64,000 bases of DNA from DASSUW01 sp963740605 (GTDB taxonomy: Bacteria > Actinomycetota > Thermoleophilia > Solirubrobacterales > Solirubrobacteraceae), in contig CAVUFC010000022.1 in the NCBI GenBank assembly GCA_963740605.1, forward strand, positions 1 to 64,000, given 5' to 3'. The notes below the pieces were generated by a model. It was not told where the DNA came from and did not search any database. It saw only the letters and a program-made list of their open reading frames with translations. Numbering within the stretch: the first letter of the stretch is position 1; every line of letters starts with the position of its first letter. The position numbers and the translations under genes are program-made. Below, piece after piece: positions 55,327-63,898 of this stretch.

Positions 55327-56513
55327 GGGTCCCAGGGCGTGAGCGCGAGACGGCGCTCGGGCACGCGTGAATCGGGATCGACCGCGAGGATGCGCAGGGC
55401 GGCGTCGGGCCCCGCGGCGGCGCGCGCCTGGCGGACTGCCTCGCGCAGCCGCCCCGCCCGGACGGCGGTGGCCTCTTGCAATAGTGAGCGCTGCTCACCG
55501 GTCGGCGGGCCGAAGCCCTCGGCGCGGAGGCGCAGGACGTCCGCGGGAGCCGGGAGCTCCTGGAGCTTCGGTACCAGGACGAGCCGCATGCGCCGCGGGT
55601 CGGTGATCGCTTCGCGGAACGTGACGCGCGTCCGCCACGTCCCTCCCTCCACGAGCTTGGCCGCCAGGACGGCGGATCGGATCGCCCGGCCGCGGCGCTC
55701 GCGGCGGGCGAGCAGCCGGTCGATCAACAGGCCGAGCGCGCGCTCGAGCTGCTCCCCGGACGCCGACTCCGGCAGCTCCAGCCGCTCCTCGAGAGTCTCG
55801 GAGGGGCGGCGGGGCCTGAGCGGCGAGTCGTGGCCCTTGGCGAGCTCTCTGGCGAGCGGGCCGGCGGCGCCGAACCGATCGGCCAGCGCGGGCTTGGGCA
55901 GCTTGGCGAGCTCGCCGAGCGTGCGGACGCCGAACCGCTCCAGCGTCTCCGGCAGCGCGGCGGTCTGGGGCCGGGTTCTCAGCAGGTCGACGGACAGCGG
56001 CGCCAGGTAGGCGGCGAGCAATCCCGGGCTCGAGGGCGCGAGCTCGGCGCGGCGGGCACGGGCCTGAGACGCCGCCGCGAGGGCGGCGAAGCGCGACGGC
56101 GCCGCTCCCACACGCACCGAGGTGTTGAGCGCCTGCCGCGCCTTTGCGATCACCCCTTCGGTCGAGCCGCCGTAGAGGTTGCGCAGCCCGCGGGAGTCGA
56201 ACCACGCGAGCCCGGGACGGCCCGACTCGACCGCCGCGCCGATCCCCTCGAGCGCCGCCAGCAGGCGATCCCACTGGTCGGCTACCCCCGCTGGGTCGGG
56301 TGCTACGAGCCTGAGGGTGGGGCAGCGCGAGAGCGCCTCCCCCAGCCTGAGACCGTGCTTGAGCCCGTGCGCCTCGGCCTGCGCGGAGACCTCGCCGATG
56401 AGCTGCTCGCGGCCCGGCTCGGGCGCAAGCGCGACCGGTCCGGTGGCCAGCGCCTCGCGGCCGCCGGCGGCGACCACGAGCTCGAACCGCGGGATCAAGA
56501 TGCAGACGATCAA
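55323..56513 (-). CDS. imuB: ImuB, inactive Y-family polymerase homologue of the SOS mutasome
   Basis: About 396 residues from a TTG at 56513. The Y-family fold is clear (GLRLGEALSRCPTLRLVAPDP, SVRVGAAPSRFAALAAAS, FGVRTLGELAKLPKPALADRFG), but the catalytic acids are missing: the first motif reads CILIPRFELVVAAGG and the second AWFDSRGL. That is the hallmark of ImuB, which links DnaE2 to the beta clamp. The start is one base from a LexA box; GTG at 56522 lies inside the box. ImuA is not adjacent. Confidence 0.9.
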   Translation of the reverse strand: MIVCILIPRFELVVAAGGREALATGPVALAPEPGREQLIGEVSAQAEAHGLKHGLRLGEALSRCPTLRLVAPDPAGVADQWDRLLAALEGIGAAVESGRPGLAWFDSRGLRNLYGGSTEGVIAKARQALNTSVRVGAAPSRFAALAAASQARARRAELAPSSPGLLAAYLAPLSVDLLRTRPQTAALPETLERFGVRTLGELAKLPKPALADRFGAAGPLARELAKGHDSPLRPRRPSETLEERLELPESASGEQLERALGLLIDRLLARRERRGRAIRSAVLAAKLVEGGTWRTRVTFREAITDPRRMRLVLVPKLQELPAPADVLRLRAEGFGPPTGEQRSLLQEATAVRAGRLREAVRQARAAAGPDAALRILAVDPDSRVPERRLALTPWDP

Positions 56514-56514
56514 A

Positions 56515-56530
56515 GCGAACACATGTTCGC
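56515..56530. promoter_or_regulatory. LexA box of imuB
   Basis: GCGAACACATGTTCGC, identical base for base to the dnaE2 box and at the same distance (one base) from the start codon. Confidence 0.92.
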
Positions 56531-56654
56531 ACTTGGGTTCGACCGTCGCAAGCGCCTACGGTCAGATCTCCGAAAATTCCACGCATGGCGTGACGAGACG
56601 GGGGTAGTCGGCCTCTCGATAGAAAAGGTCCCCGTTTCCAGGGACCTTTCCCGT

Positions 56655-56976
56655 AGCAGACCTGTAAGCCGGATTCTGTCTTGAGCAGCCATCCATCTGA
56701 GCGGCCTACCTGGACCTCGGCGGGCAACCTGCAAACGGTCCTGCTTGGCCTTGCACCCGGTGGGGTTTGCCTGGCCGCCGCGTCACCGCAGCGCCGGTGC
56801 GCTCTTACCGCACCATTTCAACCTTGCCGGCCCGCTTGTGGCGGGCTTAGGCGGTGTGTTTTCTGTGGCACTGTCCCGCGGGTTTCCCCGGGTCGGCGTT
56901 ACCGACCACCGTGCCCTGTGGTGTCCGGACTTTCCTCGAAGGCGCTCACACCTCCGCGAGCTGCTCGGTCTGCGGA
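56655..56976 (-). ncRNA. rnpB: RNase P RNA, class A
   Basis: Read on the minus strand, the RNA begins near GCAGACC (56973-56967) and ends near GGTCTGC (56663-56657), which pair as P1. The conserved core GAGGAAAGTCCGGAC is at 56937-56923 and ACAGAATCCGGCTTACAGG is at 56680-56662. The length, about 320 nt, suits bacterial class A. Exact ends are approximate. Reading frames across it are not genes. Confidence 0.93.
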
Positions 56977-57030
56977 CTGGAACGGTATCGCGCGTAAAGG
57001 TATTGTGATCAGACCAAGCGGTTCGTCCGC

Positions 57031-57246
57031 ATGGCGCGAAACACTGAACTCATGTACGACGTGATCTACATCGATGCGCACGGTTCGGAGACGCCCGTTG
57101 CGCAGCACGTTGACGATCGGGAGGAAGCGACCGACGTCGCTCGGCAGGCTGCTGCCGAGCGCGGTGCCGGCCGCATGATGCTCCCAGGGTCGACGAAGCT
57201 GCCCAACTGCGTCTGTGTCGTGCGCGTCGACGCGGAAGCCGCGTAG
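57031..57246 (+). CDS. Small protein of unknown function
   Basis: A 71-residue frame (64 if it starts at the ATG at 57052): MYDVIYIDAHGSETPVAQH, REEATDVARQAAAERGA and CVCVVRVDAEAA. The alternating pattern looks like a small beta-alpha-beta protein. It follows the rnpB promoter region and has no recognised family. Confidence 0.5.
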   Translation: MARNTELMYDVIYIDAHGSETPVAQHVDDREEATDVARQAAAERGAGRMMLPGSTKLPNCVCVVRVDAEAA

Positions 57247-57335
57247 CTTCCCCGCCGCGCGTTACGCGCGAGCCGCCGCTTCTCGGGGAGCGGCGGACGG
57301 AGTCGTGATCGCGCCGTGAGATAGCGTCCCCGCCC

Positions 57336-58187
57336 ATGCGCGTAGGAGTGATCGGTGGCGGGTTGATGGGCTCGGGCATCGCCGAGGTGTGCGCCCGGTC
57401 GGGCGTGGACGTGACCGTGGTCGAAGTTGATCCCGATCGCTGCGAGAAATCGCGCGAGTCGATCTCCCGCTCGTTGGACCGTGGCGTGCGCGGCGGCCAC
57501 GTGTCCGAAGAGGACCGCACGGCGGCGCTGGAGCACCTCGCCTTCTCGACGTCCTTGGACGACGTCGCCGGCGCCGACGCCGCGATCGAGGCGATCATCG
57601 AGGACGAGGGGCTGAAGCGGGACATGTTCCGCCGACTCGACGAGCTGCTGCCCGACGCGCAGTTCCTCGCGTCGAACACGTCGTCGGTGCCGATCATGAA
57701 GCTCGGCGCCGAGACCTCGCAGCCGCACAAGGTGATCGGACTGCACTTCTTCAACCCGGTGCCGGTGTTGCCGCTGGTCGAGATCGTCCACTCGATCATG
57801 ACCGCGGACGACACCGCTACACGCGCGCGCGAGTTCGCGGAAAAGACGCTGGGCAAGGAGTGCATCGACTCCCAGGACCGCGCCGGCTTCGTGGTCAACG
57901 CGCTACTGATCCCGTACCTGCTGTCGTCGATCCGGATGTATGAGTCCGGGTTTGCCTCGCGCGAGGACATCGACCGCGGGATGGTGTTGGGCTGTGCGCA
58001 TCCGATGGGGCCGCTGCGGTTGTCGGACCTGATCGGGTTGGACACGTTGCTGGCGGTGAGCGAGTCGCTGTACGAGGAGTTCCGCGATCCGGCCTCGGTG
58101 GCTCCGGCCTTGCTGAACCGGATGGTCGAGGCGGGGCTGCTCGGGCGGAAGTCCGGGCGCGGGTTCTACGAGTACTCGCGCGCGTAG
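57336..58187 (+). CDS. 3-hydroxybutyryl-CoA dehydrogenase family enzyme
   Basis: A 283-residue NAD(P)-dependent 3-hydroxyacyl-CoA dehydrogenase. The Rossmann motif is VGVIGGGLMGSGIAEV, the catalytic region has ASNTSSVP and GLHFFNPVPVLPLVEIV (catalytic His), and the C-terminal helical domain has DRAGFVVNALLIPYL and GCAHPMGPLRLSDLIGLD. It interconverts acetoacetyl-CoA and 3-hydroxybutyryl-CoA or longer homologues. A single gene, 32 bases from the IS element. Confidence 0.93.
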   Translation: MRVGVIGGGLMGSGIAEVCARSGVDVTVVEVDPDRCEKSRESISRSLDRGVRGGHVSEEDRTAALEHLAFSTSLDDVAGADAAIEAIIEDEGLKRDMFRRLDELLPDAQFLASNTSSVPIMKLGAETSQPHKVIGLHFFNPVPVLPLVEIVHSIMTADDTATRAREFAEKTLGKECIDSQDRAGFVVNALLIPYLLSSIRMYESGFASREDIDRGMVLGCAHPMGPLRLSDLIGLDTLLAVSESLYEEFRDPASVAPALLNRMVEAGLLGRKSGRGFYEYSRA

Positions 58188-58218
58188 CGCTCCGGCCCCG
58201 TGCGGAGCTGAGGCACTA

Positions 58219-58240
58219 GTTGACGCGTCCGTAAGTACTG
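58219..58240 (+). repeat. IS630 left inverted repeat
   Basis: GTTGACGCGTCCGTAAGTAC plus TG; differs from the right end at positions 3 and 19. Confidence 0.9.
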
Positions 58241-58323
58241 GTTGGAATCGGTGAAGGAGTCGGGACGGGCGCGTTGAACGTTGCTGGTGATGGCGCGCCC
58301 GGCCCGTCACCGGATTTTGCTTA

Positions 58324-59439
58324 GTGAGCAAGAGCGTGCGGAGATTGGTCGCGATCGCGCGGGCTGAGAAGCGTCCATGGCAGGAGGTCCAGCGCGCGCG
58401 GATCGTGCTCTACGCGGCCGAGGGTCTGCGCGATACCGAGATCGCGGCGAGGTTGGACACGACGGCGGGAATCGTGGGGAAGTGGCGAAGGCGCTTTTTC
58501 CGAGCGATCGGTTGGACGGTCTTGAAGGACAAGCCGCGCGCGGGTCGCCCGCGCCGTTTTTCCCCCGCAGCAGGTCGCCGAGGTCAAGGCGATCGCGTGC
58601 GAGCTGCCCGTGACGTGCGGCCTGCCGCTCGGCCGTTTCTCGCGCGCTGAGCTGCACCGGCTGGTGATCGAGCGCGGCGTGACCGACGCGTCGGCGACAA
58701 CGATCTGGCGCTGGCTGCACGACGACGCGATCAAGCCGTGGCAGACGCGCTCGTGGATCTTCCCGCGCGACCCCGACTGCGCGGCCAAGGCCGGCCGCGC
58801 GCTCGACCTCTACGCCCGTGTCTTTGAGGGCAAGCGCCTGCGCCCCGACGAGTACGTCATCTGCGCCGATGAGAAGTCCCAGCTGCAGGCGCTCGGGCGC
58901 CGGCATGAGACGCTGCCGTCGGGCCGGGCCGTCCGGCGCTGGTCGAGTTCGAGTACCGCCGCGGTGGCACGCTGGCCTACCTCGCCGCCTGGGACGTCCA
59001 CCACGCCAACCTCTTTGATCGCGTCGAGCCCAAGACCGGGATCGAGCCGTTCGGGCGACTCGTCGAGCAGGTCATGACCACCGAGCCCTACAAGTCGGCG
59101 CGGCGCGTGTTCTGGATCGTCGACAACGGCAGCTCGCACGCCGGCAAGACATCGATCCGACGCATGCAAGTCGCGCACTCCAATGCCCACCTGATCCACC
59201 TGCCGATCCACGCCTCCTGGCTCAACCAGGCCGAGCTGTTGTTCTCGATCGTCCAGCGCAAGGCGCTGACGCCCAACGATTTCGCATCGCTCGACCACCT
59301 CGCCGAGCGCCTGCTGCGCTTCGGCGAGCACTACCGCCAGATCGCGCGCCCCTTCAAGTGGACCTTCACCCGAGCCGACCTTGACCGCGTCCTCGCCAAG
59401 ATCGCCGACCGCGAGCCCCACCTCCAACTCGCGGCCTAA
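58324..59439 (+). pseudogene. IS630 transposase with two frameshifts
   Basis: Three frames together give a full IS630 transposase. Frame 1 (58324 on) has the HTH LRDTEIAARLDTTAGIVGKW; frame 2 (about 58573-58930) has the winged HTH and first catalytic Asp in ICADEKSQLQALG; frame 3 (about 58930-59439) has WIVDNGSSHAGK and HASWLNQAELLFS with the second Asp and the Glu. The first break is an extra C in a TTTTTCCCCC run near 58560-58570, the second a missing C in a GGGCC run near 58925. Restoring both gives one frame of about 370 residues. Confidence 0.88.
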
Positions 59440-59443
59440 CGAT

Positions 59444-59465
59444 CAGAACTTACGGACGCGTCTAC
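59444..59465 (-). repeat. IS630 right inverted repeat
   Basis: On the minus strand it reads GTAGACGCGTCCGTAAGTTC plus TG, the partner of the left repeat. Confidence 0.9.
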
Positions 59466-59845
59466 TAGCTCAAGATCGACGAGTGCCGCGCAACGACCCG
59501 CCACTCGCCGTCGATGCGGCTCCACACGTCGGTGAGCCGGAACGCGTTCGACAGGCTCGTGTGGTGGTAGCTCGCGACCTGCGAGTAGCGCGAGTGGCAG
59601 ATGGCGGTGTCGCCGAACACGTCGATGTCCATCGACTCGTACGCGAAGGACACGATCGTGTAGCCCTCGCGGGCCGCGCCCATCCACTGCTCGCGCGTCA
59701 TCGGCTCGGGGTTCAGGTGGATCGCGGTGAAGCGGAAGCCATCCGCCACGAGCTCCTCGAGCCGCTCCATGTCGCGGTGCTGGACGCCGGCCATCCAGTC
59801 GTGCTGGAGCTCGGCGATGCGCTTGCGGTCGTCCTCGACGCTCAT
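59465..59845 (-). CDS. NTF2-like / SnoaL-fold protein (DUF4440-like)
   Basis: A 126-residue cone-fold protein with ELQHDWMAGVQHRDMERLEELV, FGDTAICHSRYSQ and WSRIDGEWRVVARHSS. Such proteins are small enzymes or ligand-binding proteins without a common reaction; no catalytic residues can be assigned. Its TAG stop is formed by the TA target duplicate of the IS element plus the element's first G; before insertion the site would also have read TAG, so the protein is unchanged. Confidence 0.85.
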   Translation of the reverse strand: MSVEDDRKRIAELQHDWMAGVQHRDMERLEELVADGFRFTAIHLNPEPMTREQWMGAAREGYTIVSFAYESMDIDVFGDTAICHSRYSQVASYHHTSLSNAFRLTDVWSRIDGEWRVVARHSSILS

Positions 59846-59887
59846 GTGCCGGGGCAGGCTATCGGCCCACGGCGGAGCGCCGCGACC

Positions 59888-60112
59888 TCAGGTCAGCGAC
59901 GAGCCGCAGGACCCGCAGTGACCGCCGGCGGCTGACTCGCGCGGCAGGAGCTCGCCGCCGCAGACCGGGCAGCCGGCGGGTAGCTCGGCGCCCAGGACCT
60001 CCCAGGCGCGGCAGACGACATCCTCCAGCGTCGGCCCGGAGTCGGGCCGCCGCAGGCGCCACGCCTCTTCGCTGTGTCGGATGACGGGACTTCGCGTGAG
60101 CAACGTACTCAT
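59888..60112 (-). CDS. Small zinc-ribbon protein co-transcribed with lexA
   Basis: A 74-residue protein. The N-terminal half is helical (SEEAWRLRRPDSGPTLEDVVCRAWEV split over about 15-40), and the C-terminus has two Cys pairs, CPVCGGE and CGSCGSS, forming a zinc ribbon. The ATG lies two bases after the lexA stop codon, so it belongs to the SOS operon. The position resembles that of SOS cell-division inhibitors in other actinobacteria, but there is no LysM or membrane segment. Function unknown. Confidence 0.8.
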   Translation of the reverse strand: MSTLLTRSPVIRHSEEAWRLRRPDSGPTLEDVVCRAWEVLGAELPAGCPVCGGELLPRESAAGGHCGSCGSSLT

Positions 60113-60114
60113 GA

Positions 60115-60744
60115 TTACGCCACCTTCCGTAGTACCCCGACCACACGCCCGAGGATCTGCACCTCGCGCGAGCGGATCGGCTCCATCGAGTCGTTCTCCG
60201 GCTGCAGTCGCACGTGGTCGGGCTCCTTGAAGAAGCGCTTGACCGTGGCGTCCTCGCCGAGCAGCGCCACCACGATGTCGCCGTCGGTGGCGGTGTCCTG
60301 CGGATGTACGACCACCAGGTCGCCGGCGAGGATGCCTGCATTGACCATCGAGTCACCGCGGACGGCCAGGACGTACTCGCCCTCGTCGCCGCCGACGCGT
60401 GGATCGACCTGCACGGTGTCCTCGATGTTCTCCTCGGCCAGGATCGGCTGACCGGCGGCGACGTTGCCGACGAGCGGCAACCCACCGGTTCCACCGACCA
60501 CCGACTTCACGGCATCGGCGGCCCGGTCGAGCAGCTCGATCGCGCGCGGCTTCGTGGGATCGCGCCGCAGCAGCCCGATCTTCTCCAGGTTGGCGAGATG
60601 CGCGTGCACCGTGGACGGGGAGCCGAGGCCCACCGCCTTGCCGATGTCCCGCACCGTCGGCGGATAGCCGTATTTCGCCGAGTACTTCTTGATGAAGTCG
60701 AAGATCTCTTGCTGGCGCTTCGTCAGGTCCTTCCCGATGTCCAT
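60115..60744 (-). CDS. lexA: LexA SOS repressor
   Basis: A 209-residue repressor. The N-terminal winged HTH has DLTKRQQEIFDFIKKYSAK and GLGSPSTVHAHLANLEKIG. The self-cleavage site is Ala97-Gly98 (NVAAGQP), and the Ser132-Lys169 dyad is in GDSMVNAG and DATVKRFF. The open frame goes to 60786 inside the LexA box, but MDIGKDL at 60744 fits the family. A LexA box 36 bases upstream gives autoregulation. Confidence 0.95.
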   Translation of the reverse strand: MDIGKDLTKRQQEIFDFIKKYSAKYGYPPTVRDIGKAVGLGSPSTVHAHLANLEKIGLLRRDPTKPRAIELLDRAADAVKSVVGGTGGLPLVGNVAAGQPILAEENIEDTVQVDPRVGGDEGEYVLAVRGDSMVNAGILAGDLVVVHPQDTATDGDIVVALLGEDATVKRFFKEPDHVRLQPENDSMEPIRSREVQILGRVVGVLRKVA

Positions 60745-60779
60745 TACGGGCTCTGGCTCCTCGTGTCGTGGCTGGGAAG

Positions 60780-60793
60780 CGAACATCTGTTCG
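60780..60793. promoter_or_regulatory. LexA box of lexA
   Basis: CGAACATCTGTTCG, same half-sites as the dnaE2 and imuB boxes with a different centre; located between lexA and the divergent tRNA-Leu gene. Confidence 0.92.
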
Positions 60794-60862
60794 ACACAGT
60801 AGCGGGGGGTCAGGACGGACGCAAACGGCAGAGACGTGCAGGGCTATACTCCGCCCGCACCC

Positions 60863-60947
60863 GCGCCGATGGCGGAATTGGTAGACGCGCCAGGTTGAGG
60901 GCCTGGTCCGGGATAACCGGGTGGAGGTTCGAGTCCTCTTCGGCGCA
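60863..60947 (+). tRNA. tRNA-Leu (anticodon GAG)
   Basis: An 85-nt tRNA. The acceptor stem GCGCCGA pairs perfectly with TCGGCGC, the anticodon stem is CCAGG/CCTGG with loop TTGAGGG (anticodon at 60897-60899), and a long variable arm is typical of Leu. The T arm is GGAGG-TTCGAGT-CCTCT. CCA is not encoded. It probably served as the integration site for the element downstream. Confidence 0.97.
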
Positions 60948-60957
60948 TCGAGCGAAG

Positions 60958-60978
60958 GCCCCGCATGTCGGGGCTTTT
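60958..60978 (+). terminator. Intrinsic terminator after tRNA-Leu
   Basis: GCCCCG-CATGT-CGGGGC followed by TTTT, ten bases after the tRNA end. Confidence 0.85.
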
Positions 60979-61086
60979 GTCGTTCTTGGGCCCGATCGCC
61001 GGTCAGGGGCGAATTGCGCGTGACAACACCTCTGACAACTGGGGAACAGATCGCGTTCCCGGTTCCCCTTCGGTGAGGAGGCTGTC

Positions 61087-62394
61087 GTGAGCATCGACTT
61101 CGACGAGACCAGCAGCGACTGGTACGTCGTGCGGTGGCGCGAGGACGGTCGGCAGAAGAGCCGGCGGTTCGACGAGTCGCGAGGAAGCCGAGGCGTTTGA
61201 TGAGGCTCGCGGCGGGCCGAAAGCGCGCCGGCGCCCGAGCCGACGCGGGCGCGTTCTCGGGGCGGCCGAGCGGCGACGGGATCTACGCGTACGAGACAAA
61301 GGCCGGGAACGCGCTACCGCTTCGTGTTCTGGCAGTCGGACGGCTCGCAGTCGAACCGCCGCGGCTTCACCAGCCGACGGGCGGCAGCGAGCGCTCGACG
61401 CCGACTCATCGAGTCGATCGAGCGCGGCGAGGTCAAGGTCGCGCGTGAGACCTTCGGGACGTTCTGGACGCGGTTCCTGGACGAGCGGCGCGCCTATCTG
61501 ACGAAGGGGTCGATCGCCGACCTGGAGTCGCACGGGCGGAAGCGGCTGCTCCCAGCCTTCGGCGGGACGCCGATCGCCCGAGTCGACGAGGCGGCGGTGC
61601 GGCGGTGGATGGCCGAGATGGTCAAGTCCGTCGAAGCGGGCGAGGTGTCGCCGAAGACGATCAACAACGCGCGGACGTGCCTGTCGGTCGCTCTCAATGA
61701 GGCCTGCCGCCGCGGCCTCGTGCCGCGGAATCCGTGCGCGCACGTCCCCGCGCTGCCGGTCGAGCGGACGGAGCTCGACTACCTCCGGCTCGACGAGATC
61801 CCGCGGTACCTCGAAGCCTGCGCGCCGTACTACGTCCTGCTGGCCCGTTTCCTGATCGGCACGGGCGCGCGGATCTCCGAGGCGCTGGGCCTGCGGTTCG
61901 ACGACGTCGAGCTCGAGCAGTGCGTCGTGCGGATCCATCGGCAGCGCGATCGCGACGGTGACGCGCTCAAGCCGACGAAGGGCAAGCGGTTCAGAGCCGT
62001 CCAGATCGGGCCGGCGCTCGCGGCAGCACTACGCGACGAGCGCGACCGTCGAGGCGCCGCGGCCGGCGACTGGCTGTTCCTCTGCCCCATCCCGGTCCGT
62101 GGCCAGTACTCGGGCCGCGAGGTTCCCGCACCGCCGAGCCGGAAGACCGTTCACGACTGGCACGAGGCGGCGCTCGTCGACGCCGGCCTGCGCGACATGC
62201 CGCTCCACGCACTACGCCACACGGCTGCGGCCGCGTGGCTGGCTACCGGCCACCCGCTGATCTTCGTGCAGCGCCAGCTCGGCCACCGCTCGATCACGAC
62301 AACCGAGGAGCACTATGGCCACCTCGAGCTGTCGTTCATGCGAGAGGCCGTCGCGGAGACCGAAGCGCGTATCGCCGCGGGTCCGAGCGGCTGA
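61087..62394 (+). pseudogene. Tyrosine-recombinase integrase with two N-terminal frameshifts
   Basis: A GTG at 61087 with GAGGAGG upstream starts DWYVVRWREDGRQKSRRF, which breaks near 61180 (DESRGSRGV then stop). The next frame has GDGIYAYETKAG and breaks near 61305, where GGGAACGCG has one A too many. The third frame runs intact to 62394 with the core-binding domain and all catalytic residues: Arg in GARISEALGL, HALRHTAA, and LGHRSITTTEEHYGHLE with the Tyr. A shortened protein from an internal start (first in-frame start 61324) could keep the catalytic domain but lack part of the arm-binding domain. Confidence 0.85.
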
Positions 62395-62737
62395 CCCGAC
62401 TCAGGCGTCGGCCGCCGGCAGTAGACCGAGCTGCTCGCCGGCGGCCGACACCGCGCGCCGGGGATGAGCCGATCGCCGCCGCTGCGGTGCGCGTTGCCCG
62501 TCGGCAGACGACGGAGGGCCGCGTCGCTGCGACCGCTGGCACGAGACGGCTCGCGTCGAGCCAGGCCTCGACCTCGTCCGGGCGGAACCGAACCGGCCCG
62601 TCATCGCCGCCGAGTCGAACGCACGGGATGCGTCCGGACTTCGCGGCGTCGTAGAGCCACGACCGCGAGACGCCGAGCATCTTCACGACGTCACACGGCC
62701 TCAACAGCGTGACGTCTGTCCGGTACGTCTCGTCCAT
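62336..62737 (-). CDS. Excisionase-like / MerR-type HTH DNA-binding protein
   Basis: A 133-residue frame whose first 60 residues are an excisionase-type winged HTH (LLRPCDVVKMLGVSRSWLYD, then VRFRPDEVEAWL). The remaining residues are Arg/Ala-rich and overlap the integrase 3' end by 59 bases, so the original stop may have been lost through a frameshift near 62560. The ATG at 62737 is the likely start. It probably directs excision of the element. Confidence 0.7.
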   Translation of the reverse strand: MDETYRTDVTLLRPCDVVKMLGVSRSWLYDAAKSGRIPCVRLGGDDGPVRFRPDEVEAWLDASRLVPAVAATRPSVVCRRATRTAAAAIGSSPARGVGRRRAARSTAGGRRLSRVSRSDPRRYALRSPRRPLA

Positions 62738-62785
62738 GGCTTCCAAGCCGCCCAACGCGGCCGCTTGGTCCATGCGATGCTCAGC

Positions 62786-63110
62786 TCATGCGCTGCGCGG
62801 GAGGCGCCGGACGTACGACTCGAGCGCGTGCGCCTGGTCCGTGATGACGCGAAGAGCCTGGAGTGCTTCGACCGTGGGCTCGCGTCGACGGCCAGCGCGG
62901 GCAACCTCCGCGCGCACGAGGTCACCGAGCCGGATGCTTGCCGGAGTCGGTCCACAGAGCTGCGCGGAACTCGGCCCAGGTTTCGTCGTCGACCGCTACG
63001 CGTGCGACGCGAGCGCCGGGCGCCGTCCACGCCGCGGTCTCCGGCGGCGGACTGACGCCTTCAGTCGGTTGTCGCGACTTCGCCGCGCGACGCTTGCGGC
63101 GGCGTGCCAT
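62786..63110 (-). pseudogene. Frameshifted ribbon-helix-helix-like DNA-binding protein
   Basis: The first frame (63110 to about 62955) has a basic start (ARRRKRRAAKSRQPTEG) and VARVAVDDETWAEFRAA, then ends early. One base away the second frame gives LCGPTPASIRLGDLVRAEVARAG and EALQALRVITDQAHALESY, ending at 62786. Joined, they make a protein of about 107 residues of the type common in actinobacterial integrative elements. It lies 48 bases upstream of the excisionase-like gene. Confidence 0.65.
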
Positions 63111-63156
63111 ACATGTAGCGTGCCTGTAAACGCAGCCTGATGCAAGTGCGTGCCCG

Positions 63157-63885
63157 GTGTCCGGCGTGCGGTCTGACTGCCGTTCCCGAGCGCCGAGTCA
63201 GGGCTTCGCTCGAGCGGCGCAGCAGAGCGAGCATTTCGAGATCGAACCGAACTCAGACAGGGAATGGTTCGATCCGATCATCGACACTGCCCTCGGACAA
63301 CGTACGTCTGGCGATTTTCAGCGGCACTTGCTCGCCGGGCGAACCCGCGATAGGCCCTCCATCGGCTCGGCGAGCCCGCCACGAGAGCGGCCGCGCGGTG
63401 TTGAACCAGCGGACCTGCTGGGAGACCTAGTCGCGGGGCGATACCTCCGGGCTCGACGCGATGATTGGTTGGTGACCGCCGATGATCAGGTGCGCTGGGT
63501 GGAGCTACAGGCCGGTGAAGCCCTAACGGTCTATCGACTCGTGAGCACGGACGATCGGGACCACGCCGAGCTCCTGAACTGCTTCCGCTCCAACGCAGAG
63601 CGGGGGAAGCCGCCGCGGGGGCGCGAGAAGCGGCAACCGGCGGTACACGGAGGTCTGTCGGTCTTCAAGTCGAAAGCGCAAGCCGTGGACCGGCAACGGA
63701 GAATTGCGGCGAGACTCGCTCCCGGAGAGACGCCACGCATCGGCAGCTACGTCGCAACCGTCGCGTTTAAGGGGCCTGGTGTTCGCTACGAAGACCGAGA
63801 CCAAGTGGACGGCCATATGACGATCTGGGCACCGGCCGAAAGGTGTGTGGCTAGTCTGGTCGACATCAGTTCCGTCGATCAGTAG
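63157..63885 (+). CDS. Hypothetical protein of the integrative element
   Basis: A 242-residue frame. The last 160 residues look coding (DLLGDLVAGRYLRARRDDWL, VRWVELQAGEALTVYRLVS, GSYVATVAFKGPGVRYEDRD), while the first 80 are Arg/Ser-rich and may not be translated. No ribosome site points to one start. No family is recognised. Codon usage is weaker than in the chromosomal genes, in line with foreign origin. Confidence 0.45.
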   Translation: MSGVRSDCRSRAPSQGFARAAQQSEHFEIEPNSDREWFDPIIDTALGQRTSGDFQRHLLAGRTRDRPSIGSASPPRERPRGVEPADLLGDLVAGRYLRARRDDWLVTADDQVRWVELQAGEALTVYRLVSTDDRDHAELLNCFRSNAERGKPPRGREKRQPAVHGGLSVFKSKAQAVDRQRRIAARLAPGETPRIGSYVATVAFKGPGVRYEDRDQVDGHMTIWAPAERCVASLVDISSVDQ

Positions 63886-63898
63886 CGTCGGCACCACC

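Larger units (their letters stand above)
58219..59465 (+). mobile_element. IS630-family insertion sequence
   Basis: A 1247-base element bounded by 22-base inverted repeats matching at 20 positions and flanked by TA (58217-58218 and 59466-59467), the family's target duplication. It carries one transposase gene, broken by two frameshifts. It has inserted at the stop codon of the NTF2-like gene. Confidence 0.9.

Noticed and set aside
56681..57064. Plus-strand frames across 56655-56976
   Set aside because: The region is RNase P RNA, with conserved core segments and pairing ends.
58560..58575. Programmed frameshift in the IS630 transposase
   Set aside because: The required shift is +1 in a C run and a second opposite break follows near 58925; two shifts of this kind are better explained by mutation or sequence error.
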